Source: JANQPA01 sp964628385
GTDB taxonomy: Bacteria; Bacteroidota; Bacteroidia; Chitinophagales; Saprospiraceae
Reading direction: 5' to 3'
NCBI GenBank assembly: GCA_964628385.1
Contig: CAZVOD010000111.1
Span: forward strand, 1-11,520
Length of the DNA: 11,520 bases
Shown: positions 6,451-11,520 of the stretch, piece after piece
Layout of the letters: every line of letters begins with the position of its first letter
How positions within the stretch are numbered: the stretch's first letter is position 1
Notes under the pieces: generated by a model
Databases searched by the model: none
Seen by the model: only the letters and a program-made list of their open reading frames with translations
What the model was told of the DNA's origin: nothing
Position numbers and translations under genes: made by a program

Positions 6451-7699
6451 TTTTCATAAACCAATAATTTACCCCAAAAAAAGCAAGCCCAACCACGAGA
6501 AATAAAATACCTCTGAAAACAAAACTCAAATAGGTATCAAAAAACCTGCAGGCTACCAGTATAGCAAAGATGGCCAGTCCATAATTGAGCAGGCTGAGAC
6601 TTTCCTTACGCGCACCTTTTCTGACAAAGCTGAGGGCTAACAGGAGAGCCAGCAAATTACTCAGTATCATACCGGCCGGAGAGAAGGCGGCTACAATTAG
6701 GAAAATAAGAACGAATAGCAGGTAGCTCAAATCCATCAGCTCAATCTTCTGTTGGCCCCAGGAATAAAATAGCAGACTGCTAGCCAGCCCTATAAAAAGG
6801 CAAGCCATTATGAATTCTTGGGTCTGGATAATTTCATAAACAGAATAGCTTTCCCAAAAACCATCAAAACTTGAGATCAGAAGTAAAATAACCATGCCTA
6901 ATGAACCAAGTACTAAAAAGCCATTATTGCGGGTTTTGTCGCTCTTGAAAAAATTCAGCTGACCAATCTGGTAAAATAATCCCAACAAACCAGCATAGGC
7001 TACTGAAATAACTTCGTGATAGCGCTCCGTAAATACGCCAAGTGATACAATAAGAGAAAGGGGGATCATCCAGTTGTACAAAGTCATAAAATTACTGGAA
7101 GCTTCATTGCGATACAACTGATAATAGTGAGGCACAATAGCCAATAACAGCAGCCAATAATAATAGGGGGGATCATATCTGTAATCCCACCAGCCATGCG
7201 ATAAAGTGTAATAAGTGATCCCTGAAATATAAAGTAGACCCACCATGGAACCTCGGCAGATATACACGATGGGTAAGACTAACAGCATCCAGCTAAAAAC
7301 AAAATCTGCTGTGCGACCAGGAATGTGATAAACCTGACTGATCAGTGCCAAACAAGTTCCTACACTAAAAAAAAGTAAAACACTGGTAGATTCCATCCAA
7401 GCCCGGTTTTCCGGCCTTTTGTAATAAGCAAAAAGGCACAGCGACTGGCTGATCAATAATGGGAGAAAAGCAAAGCCGGTTTTGGTGGTTTTGGGGAAAT
7501 TATCCCAATTATGGGCAATAATCAGAATCAGCCCCAGGCCTACAAGTATAGAGCCCAGGATGCCAAATGCAGTAACTAGCCGATCGTTGTTATTTGGCTG
7601 CTTTTTTTGATAGTAATTACTAATGCGCCCTGCTGTTTCTTCATTGATAATACCGGCTTCTATCAACTCAGGTAAGGCTTTTAATATGTTTTTGCTCAT
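6437..7699 (-). CDS. DUF2157 multi-pass membrane protein
   Basis: This 420-residue protein opens with the DUF2157 hallmark: an amphipathic cytoplasmic segment (LKALPELIEAGIINEETAGRI, about 6-26, with the E-A-G-I-I-x-E-E core) and then the first membrane helix leading to IIAHNWD (60-66). About twelve hydrophobic segments follow through to the C-terminus. The second half resembles the region that a separate DUF4401 gene often supplies in other bacteria, and no separate DUF4401 gene is present here. I chose the ATG at 7699: AAAGGA lies 7 nt upstream, a TAnnTTTG box lies 30 nt upstream, and the domain begins at once. A longer open frame reaches a TTG at 7846, but that runs through the promoter and into a repeat element. 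The role is unknown; transport or membrane-stress functions would be guesses. Confidence 0.8.
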   Translation of the reverse strand: MSKNILKALPELIEAGIINEETAGRISNYYQKKQPNNNDRLVTAFGILGSILVGLGLILIIAHNWDNFPKTTKTGFAFLPLLISQSLCLFAYYKRPENRAWMESTSVLLFFSVGTCLALISQVYHIPGRTADFVFSWMLLVLPIVYICRGSMVGLLYISGITYYTLSHGWWDYRYDPPYYYWLLLLAIVPHYYQLYRNEASSNFMTLYNWMIPLSLIVSLGVFTERYHEVISVAYAGLLGLFYQIGQLNFFKSDKTRNNGFLVLGSLGMVILLLISSFDGFWESYSVYEIIQTQEFIMACLFIGLASSLLFYSWGQQKIELMDLSYLLFVLIFLIVAAFSPAGMILSNLLALLLALSFVRKGARKESLSLLNYGLAIFAILVACRFFDTYLSFVFRGILFLVVGLAFFGVNYWFMKNVKS

Positions 7700-7728
7700 T
7701 TGGTAGTCCTTTGGCGGTGTAATAACTA

Positions 7729-7757
7729 CAAAGATAACTCTGCTAACGCACTGAAAA
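7729..7757 (-). promoter_or_regulatory. Promoter for the DUF2157–GDYXXLXY pair
   Basis: On the minus strand TATCTTTG (7736-7729) matches the -7 consensus TAnnTTTG exactly. A weaker -33 candidate TTTT (7757-7754) lies 17 nt upstream, in place of TTTG. Transcription would start near 7722, giving a leader of about 22 nt that contains a Shine-Dalgarno AAAGGA (7712-7707). This supports the ATG at 7699 as the start. Confidence 0.45.
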
Positions 7758-7777
7758 GTATGAAAAATATGGCAAAG

Positions 7778-7787
7778 AAGTCGAAAT
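7778..7787 (+). repeat. Left flanking direct repeat of the foldback element
   Basis: AAGTCGAAAT (7778-7787) is matched by AAGTCTAAAT (8002-8011), with one difference in ten bases. The two copies abut the outer ends of the inverted-repeat element, the place where a target-site duplication would be. A third partial copy (AAGTCTA, 8033-8039) means chance is not excluded. Confidence 0.5.
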
Positions 7788-7788
7788 A

Positions 7789-8001
7789 AGGAATGAGCAA
7801 TAAATAGATCGCGCGTTTTGACCGAGGGGATTTTGTTCCAAGACAAGGCAGAAAACCTGCCGGCCGGCCAGCAGGCGTAGGCAATGCAACACGAAGAAAG
7901 GGGATAAAAGGGGCCCCTTTCTGAAGTCGGCGAGGCTTTCTAGCGAAGTATTGGGGCAAAATCCCCCGTCAAAAATGATGAGTTATTTTTTTCTCATTCC
8001 T
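7789..8001. mobile_element. MITE-like foldback element
   Basis: The ends are perfect 9-bp inverted repeats: AGGAATGAG (7789-7797) and CTCATTCCT (7993-8001). The inverted similarity continues inward for about 75 bp per arm with small gaps. On the left, TTTTGAC…GGGGATTTTG…CCAA…GC…CCTGCCGGC spans 7816-7864. On the right, its reverse complement spans about 7975-7927. The centre is GC-rich with two further palindromes, GGCCGGCC (about 7862-7869) and AAAGGGGCCCCTTT (7907-7920). No transposase fits in 213 bp. The flanks carry a 10-bp direct repeat with one mismatch. Together this looks like a transposase-less mobile element or a pair of inverted REP-like units, inserted just upstream of the DUF2157 promoter. 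I cannot name its family. Confidence 0.6.
7891..7929. repeat. Central hairpins of the foldback element
   Basis: AGAAAGGGG (7895-7903) pairs with CCCCTTTCT (7914-7922) around a 10-nt loop. Overlapping it is the perfect 14-bp palindrome AAAGGGGCCCCTTT (7907-7920), so two competing foldings share the right arm. These sit at the apex of the larger foldback structure. Confidence 0.55.
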
Positions 8002-8011
8002 AAGTCTAAAT
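8002..8011 (+). repeat. Right flanking direct repeat of the foldback element
   Basis: AAGTCTAAAT directly follows the right terminal inverted repeat and matches the left flank (7778-7787) in nine of ten bases. It is a candidate target-site duplication. Confidence 0.5.
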
Positions 8012-8082
8012 TATGATCAAACCCCAAAAAATAAGTCTACTATATAACATTATGCTTATCACCATAGGGAGCTCAGTATTCT

Positions 8083-8110
8083 TGCCGAAATATACTGCTC
8101 GGCATTTTTT
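8083..8110 (+). terminator. Plus-oriented terminator-like hairpin behind sdhB
   Basis: TGCCGA (8083-8088) pairs with TCGGCA (8099-8104) around a 10-nt loop, followed directly by TTTTTT (8105-8110). This is an intrinsic terminator layout on the plus strand. sdhB ends at 8131 on the minus strand, for which the stem is preceded by A6 and followed by AGAATAC, with no U-run. CAGTAT (8074-8079) can pair with ATACTG (8092-8097), which excludes the terminator stem. Confidence 0.5.
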
Positions 8111-8130
8111 GTGGAGTCAGTTTAATAGTA

Positions 8131-8874
8131 CTATCCGAATATCTTCGCCCACATTACTCTGGAATTCATTTCGGCGATATTAGCGATAGAAATCTCCTGT
8201 GGACATTCTACTTCGCAGGCTCCGGTAAAGGAACAATGACCAAAGCCTTCTGCTTCCATTTGTTTTGTCATATCCAATGTACGCCGATGGGCTTCTGGCT
8301 TGCCCTGAGGCAAAGCGTTGAGGTGATTGATCTTAGCGGAAGTAAACAATGCAGCCGATGAATTTTTACAGGCAGCTACACAAGCTCCACAGCCAATACA
8401 GGCTGCTGCATCCATAGCTCGATCGGCGATTTCTTTCCCTACCAAAATAGCATTAGCTTCAGGAGCGGTACCCGTTTTGGCACTTATATAGCCTCCTTGT
8501 GTAATGATTCGATCAAAAGCCGTACGATCAACGATCAGGTCTTTAATGATGGGAAATGATTTAGCCCGCCAAGGCTCTACCACTACTGTATCTCCATCCT
8601 TAAAACTACGCAGATGTAGCTGACAGGTAGTGATATTGGCGTGTGGCCCGTGCGCGCGGCCGTTTATAAAAACACCGCACTGGCCACAAATGCCTTCGCG
8701 GCAGTCATACTCGTAAGCAATAACCTTTTCGCCCTTTAATACCAATATTTCATTCAAATGATCAAGGGCTTCCAGAAAAGACATTTCTCCGGAAAGTCCG
8801 TCCACCTCGTAAGTTTTAAATTCTCCTTTCGCTTCTGGTTTATCTTGTCTCCAAATTTCGAAAATTAGTTTCAT
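8131..8874 (-). CDS. sdhB: Succinate dehydrogenase / fumarate reductase iron-sulfur subunit
   Basis: This 247-residue subunit passes electrons from the flavoprotein to the quinone. The N-terminal ferredoxin-like domain binds the 2Fe-2S centre through C58, C63 and C66 (CREGICGQC) and a fourth Cys, C84 (TTC). The C-terminal domain has CIGCGAC (159-165) and C224 for the 4Fe-4S centre, and C169, C214 and C220 for the 3Fe-4S centre. The cluster assignment follows E. coli SdhB by position. I start at the ATG at 8874, 7 nt after the sdhA stop, since it gives the family's MKLIFEIWRQ opening; a longer frame to 9075 would only re-read sdhA in another frame. It is the last gene of the sdhCAB operon. All cluster ligands are present, so the protein should be functional. 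Confidence 0.96.
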   Translation of the reverse strand: MKLIFEIWRQDKPEAKGEFKTYEVDGLSGEMSFLEALDHLNEILVLKGEKVIAYEYDCREGICGQCGVFINGRAHGPHANITTCQLHLRSFKDGDTVVVEPWRAKSFPIIKDLIVDRTAFDRIITQGGYISAKTGTAPEANAILVGKEIADRAMDAAACIGCGACVAACKNSSAALFTSAKINHLNALPQGKPEAHRRTLDMTKQMEAEGFGHCSFTGACEVECPQEISIANIAEMNSRVMWAKIFG

Positions 8875-8881
8875 AATATCT

Positions 8882-10792
8882 TTATTTATAGCTTCTAACA
8901 GTTGGTTGAAGGAATTCAAATTCCAGTGCTTCTTTGTGCAGTTTAAAATTGCCGCCATTGTATTCCCAGGCAGAAACAAAAGCGTAATCTTCGTCGTTCC
9001 GTAGCGCTTCTCCGTCTTCAGTCTGATATTCTTCCCGGAAGTGGGCGCCACAGGATTCTTCCCGTTGTAAGGCATCTGTACACATTAGCAGCCCCAGCTC
9101 GATGAAGTCAATTAGTCGTAAGGCTTTATCCAGCTCCGTATTCATCTCATTGGCCACTCCCGTTACTTTTACCTCCTGCCAAAATGTTTCTTTTATCCGG
9201 ATGATTTGCTCAATGGCCTTTTCCAGGCCTTCTTTGCTACGGCTCATAGCACATTCCTGCCACATGATTTTGCCCAACTCGCGATGAAAATCATCAGCAG
9301 ACCGGGTACCGTCAATAGCCAAAATTCTCTCAATGCGTTGGGCTACCTCCCTTTCTACCACCTCAAAAGCCTCGTGGGAAGTTGATACCATTTGCTGTTT
9401 GAGCTCATCAGCTAAATAACTATTAATGGTGTTAGGTAAAATGAAATAGCCATCAATGCTGGCCTGTAGAAGTGAATTAGCGCCCAAACGGTTAGCCCCA
9501 TGGTCTGAAAAGTTACATTCTCCAAGTGCATAAAGCCCGGGTAAAGTCGTCATTAACTCATAATCTACCCAAAGACCACCCATGGAAAAATGGGCCGCCG
9601 GCGATATTTGCATGGGTTCCATGTACGCATCTGTCCCGGTGATTTTCTTATACATGGAAAAAAGGTTACCGTACCGATCTTTTACCAAATCAATACCAAA
9701 CCTTTCAATGGCGTGTTTGAAGTCCAGATAAACAGCGTTGTGTAGTTGCCCGACACCATGACCAGCATCAATTCTTTCCTTTGCAGCTCTGGAAGCAATA
9801 TCTCTTGGAGCCAGGTTACCAAAACTCGGATAACGCCTTTCCAGGTAGTAATCTCTTTCGTCTTCAGGAATATCATTGGCGGACCTATTGTCTCCTTTCT
9901 TTTTGGGCACCCAAATACGGCCATCATTCCTTAATGATTCTGACATCAGCGTTAGTTTGGATTGAGCCTCACTAGATTGTGGAAGGGCCGTGGGGTGAAT
10001 CTGTACAAAACTAGGGGCCGCAAAAAAAGCTCCTCTTTTATGAGCTTTCCAAATAGCACTACTATTACTGCCAATAGCCATAGTAGATAAGCGAAATACT
10101 CTGGAATAGCCACCACTGGCCAAAATTACAGCATGCGCAGTAAAGCGTTTGAGCGCTCCACTGATCAGGTCGCGAACGATTATGCCTTTGGCTTTTCCAT
10201 CCACTACTACAAGATCCTGCATTTCATGTCTGGCAAACATCTCTACTTTTCCAGCTCTTATCGTTTTGGATAATTGTGAATAAGCAGCCAGTAACAGCTG
10301 CTGCCCGGTTTGCCCACGAGCATAAAAAGTTCGTTGTACCTGTACGCCACCAAAGCTACGATTGACCAAAACGCCTCCGTATTCGCGTGCAAAGGGTACG
10401 CCCTGTTGGGTAAAGTGATCAATTAGAGGGCCTGATATTTCGGCTAACCTGTATACATTAGCTTCTCTTGACCTAAAATCGCCTCCCTTCAGGGTATCAT
10501 AAAACATCCTCCAGATACTGTCACCGTCGTGCTGATAGTTTTTAGAAGCATTTATACCGCCTTGTGCAGCAGTAGAATGTGCCCGGCGAGGTGTGTCCTG
10601 GTAACAAAAACATTTTACATCATAACCTAACTCGGCAAGGGTGGATGCCGCTCCGGCCCCCGCTAAGCCGGACCCCACTACGATGACCTGTAATTTTTTC
10701 TTATTGGCCGGATTGATCAGTTTAGAGCTAGCCTGGTAGTTGCGCCATTTTTCTTCCAGCCGGCCTTCTGGTATTTTAGAGTCTAATATCAT
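8882..10792 (-). CDS. sdhA: Succinate dehydrogenase / fumarate reductase flavoprotein subunit
   Basis: This 636-residue catalytic subunit of complex II interconverts succinate and fumarate. After an extension of about 33 residues typical of Bacteroidota homologues comes the FAD-binding VVGSGLAGAGAAS (38-50). RAHSTAAQGG follows, with H72 the expected covalent FAD attachment site. Substrate-site residues are visible: QIHPT (264-268), APRDIASR (328-335) with R330 as the likely proton-shuttling arginine, HFSMGG (401-406, H401), and GECNFSDHGANRLGANSL with R435. Gene order sdhC-sdhA-sdhB with gaps of only 6 and 7 nt indicates one transcript with coupled translation. No Shine-Dalgarno sequence precedes the ATG at 10792. 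The direction in vivo (succinate oxidation or fumarate reduction) cannot be told from this subunit. The call is secure and nothing appears truncated. Confidence 0.97.
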   Translation of the reverse strand: MILDSKIPEGRLEEKWRNYQASSKLINPANKKKLQVIVVGSGLAGAGAASTLAELGYDVKCFCYQDTPRRAHSTAAQGGINASKNYQHDGDSIWRMFYDTLKGGDFRSREANVYRLAEISGPLIDHFTQQGVPFAREYGGVLVNRSFGGVQVQRTFYARGQTGQQLLLAAYSQLSKTIRAGKVEMFARHEMQDLVVVDGKAKGIIVRDLISGALKRFTAHAVILASGGYSRVFRLSTMAIGSNSSAIWKAHKRGAFFAAPSFVQIHPTALPQSSEAQSKLTLMSESLRNDGRIWVPKKKGDNRSANDIPEDERDYYLERRYPSFGNLAPRDIASRAAKERIDAGHGVGQLHNAVYLDFKHAIERFGIDLVKDRYGNLFSMYKKITGTDAYMEPMQISPAAHFSMGGLWVDYELMTTLPGLYALGECNFSDHGANRLGANSLLQASIDGYFILPNTINSYLADELKQQMVSTSHEAFEVVEREVAQRIERILAIDGTRSADDFHRELGKIMWQECAMSRSKEGLEKAIEQIIRIKETFWQEVKVTGVANEMNTELDKALRLIDFIELGLLMCTDALQREESCGAHFREEYQTEDGEALRNDEDYAFVSAWEYNGGNFKLHKEALEFEFLQPTVRSYK

Positions 10793-10798
10793 GCTTGT

Positions 10799-11458
10799 TT
10801 ATTTTAGGTAAACGATTAATGGGATGATGCCAAAACCGATAGAAATAACGGCGGCATAGATTAAAGATACTTTAGCGAGTACCTGTAGCCCGGAGTTATG
10901 ATAAAACCCCAGTGTCTTGAAACCACTCTTTAGCCCATGGTGTAGATGTAATCCTAAAGGAACCATGAGCACTGTATAAAAGACCACATAATAGCCATTC
11001 TGGAAAAGACTGTAAGTGACTTCGTAAATGTCTTTATTGCCATTAGCATCAACGCCTACTGCTTCTCCCATCCCTAGCTTTATTCTGGCCCAAAAATTAG
11101 CCAGGTGAATAGCGATAAAGATCAGAATTAGTACTCCAAGCCAGCCCATATTCTGGGACGTCCAGGTACTATTGGCCTTAAAATGATTCATGGCGTATTT
11201 GTCTGGTTTGGCTCTTCTGTTTCGAATGGTGATCAAAAGAGCATAAACGACATGCAGAATAATAGAAAGGTATAAGGCGTAAGCCACCACTTTTATGAAT
11301 GGACTCTCTCGTAGGAAAGTGGAGTAGGAGTTGTATAAATCCCTGGCCATATCAGTGGGAAGTAGCAAAATACAATTGGCTGATAAATGGACAATGAGAA
11401 ATAAACAGAGAAATAAGCCCGTGAGAGCCAGTATTATTTTTCTCCAAAATAATTTCAT
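10799..11458 (-). CDS. sdhC: Succinate dehydrogenase cytochrome b subunit (di-heme type)
   Basis: This 219-residue membrane anchor has five hydrophobic segments (about 8-33, 55-78, 104-124, 154-174 and 193-217). A single subunit with five helices is the arrangement of type B complex II, as in Wolinella FrdC and Bacillus SdhC. Histidines placed within helices 1-4 are H24, H69, H118 and H171 (with H173 and H174 next to it); these are the probable axial ligands of two haems b. No sdhD follows, in keeping with this type. The subunit carries electrons from SdhB to the quinone and holds the complex in the inner membrane. It is the first gene of the operon; its stop lies 6 nt before the sdhA start. 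The ATG at 11458 gives the expected basic MKLFWRK lead-in. Confidence 0.93.
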   Translation of the reverse strand: MKLFWRKIILALTGLFLCLFLIVHLSANCILLLPTDMARDLYNSYSTFLRESPFIKVVAYALYLSIILHVVYALLITIRNRRAKPDKYAMNHFKANSTWTSQNMGWLGVLILIFIAIHLANFWARIKLGMGEAVGVDANGNKDIYEVTYSLFQNGYYVVFYTVLMVPLGLHLHHGLKSGFKTLGFYHNSGLQVLAKVSLIYAAVISIGFGIIPLIVYLK

Positions 11459-11476
11459 AGCGAAGTTAAGCTTTAT

Positions 11477-11506
11477 ATTAAATATTGTTCAAGCGAAAAA
11501 TTACAA
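11477..11506 (-). promoter_or_regulatory. Weak candidate promoter for sdhCAB
   Basis: On the minus strand TTG (11506-11504) is followed after 19 nt by TATTTAAT (11484-11477), a partial match to TAnnTTTG. Spacing is right but the -7 box is poor and the region is AT-rich. The window ends at 11520, so a better promoter may lie outside it. Confidence 0.25.
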
Positions 11507-11520
11507 GCTGTCTGGCACTT

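Larger units (their letters stand above)
7700..8130. other. 431-nt gap between sdhB and the DUF2157 gene
   Basis: The gap holds, from left to right, the likely DUF2157 promoter (about 7729-7757), a foldback repeat element (7789-8001) with flanking direct repeats, and a plus-oriented terminator-like hairpin (8083-8110) close to the 3' end of sdhB. Open frames crossing it have no recognisable domain and partly encode the arms of the inverted repeat, so I call no protein gene here. Confidence 0.65.

Noticed and set aside
7700..7846. Upstream extension of the DUF2157 gene to a TTG at 7846 (49 extra residues)
   Set aside because: It runs through the likely promoter and Shine-Dalgarno sequence and into the foldback element. 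The DUF2157 domain starts right at the ATG at 7699.
7726..7959. 77-codon minus-strand ORF across the foldback element
   Set aside because: It is composed of repeat arms and the promoter region, with no recognisable domain; most likely accidental.
8013..8183. 56-codon plus-strand ORF from the ATG at 8013
   Set aside because: It runs through the terminator hairpin and into sdhB antisense. It has no family resemblance or ribosome-binding site.
8875..9075. Upstream extension of sdhB to 9075
   Set aside because: It overlaps the sdhA 3' end in another frame. The conserved SdhB N-terminus begins at 8874.
1..11520. CRISPR array, tRNA, rRNA, phage or defence genes
   Set aside because: I looked on both strands and saw no regularly spaced repeats, no cloverleaf-like RNA genes and no matching protein motifs.

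Overview
The window reads as ordinary chromosome of a Bacteroidota bacterium (Cytophagia, Saprospiria or a relative; I cannot place it more finely). The support is: a DUF1573 lipoprotein–yajC–ybbR cluster; a sdhC-sdhA-sdhB operon whose flavoprotein has the long N-terminal extension and whose membrane subunit is the single-subunit, di-heme type common in this phylum; A-rich start contexts with few Shine-Dalgarno sequences; and several matches to the Bacteroidota promoter -7 consensus TAnnTTTG. Most genes are housekeeping, so the less expected content lies in the gaps between them.

Layout. Positions 79-1919 (+) hold three closely packed envelope genes: a DUF1573 lipoprotein, yajC, and a YbbR/CdaR-like protein that overlaps yajC by 26 nt. 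A 301-nt gap (1920-2220) holds a stem-loop whose T-run lies on the minus strand and a TAnnTTTG box. dnaG primase (2221-4185, +) follows, with a TTG start. It ends in a strong stem-loop that covers its stop codon and faces the convergent minus-strand genes.

From 4273 onward everything is on the minus strand. In transcription order (right to left) these are sdhC (11458-10799), sdhA (10792-8882) and sdhB (8874-8131), which are tightly coupled; then a 431-nt gap (8130-7700); a DUF2157 membrane protein (7699-6437) overlapping a GDYXXLXY-family protein (6450-5878); a 360-nt gap (5877-5518); and a RhlE-like DEAD-box RNA helicase (5517-4273) with a TTG start.

The genes fall into separate jobs: membrane/secretion support (YajC, YbbR), replication initiation (DnaG), RNA remodelling (helicase), a membrane pair of unknown role (DUF2157 + GDYXXLXY), and complex II of the TCA cycle and respiratory chain (SdhCAB).

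The best candidates for something undescribed are non-coding. (1) A ~213-bp foldback element at 7789-8001 has 9-bp perfect terminal inverted repeats and is flanked by 10-bp direct repeats with one mismatch, which looks like a transposase-less mobile element (MITE-like). (2) The helicase has a ~320-nt predicted leader with a nested hairpin, downstream of a near-perfect Bacteroidota promoter. (3) Stem-loops sit at three operon ends, but none has a U-run in the sense direction; two have it on the opposite strand, hinting at antisense transcripts. I did not find a defence system, CRISPR array, tRNA, rRNA or transposase gene.
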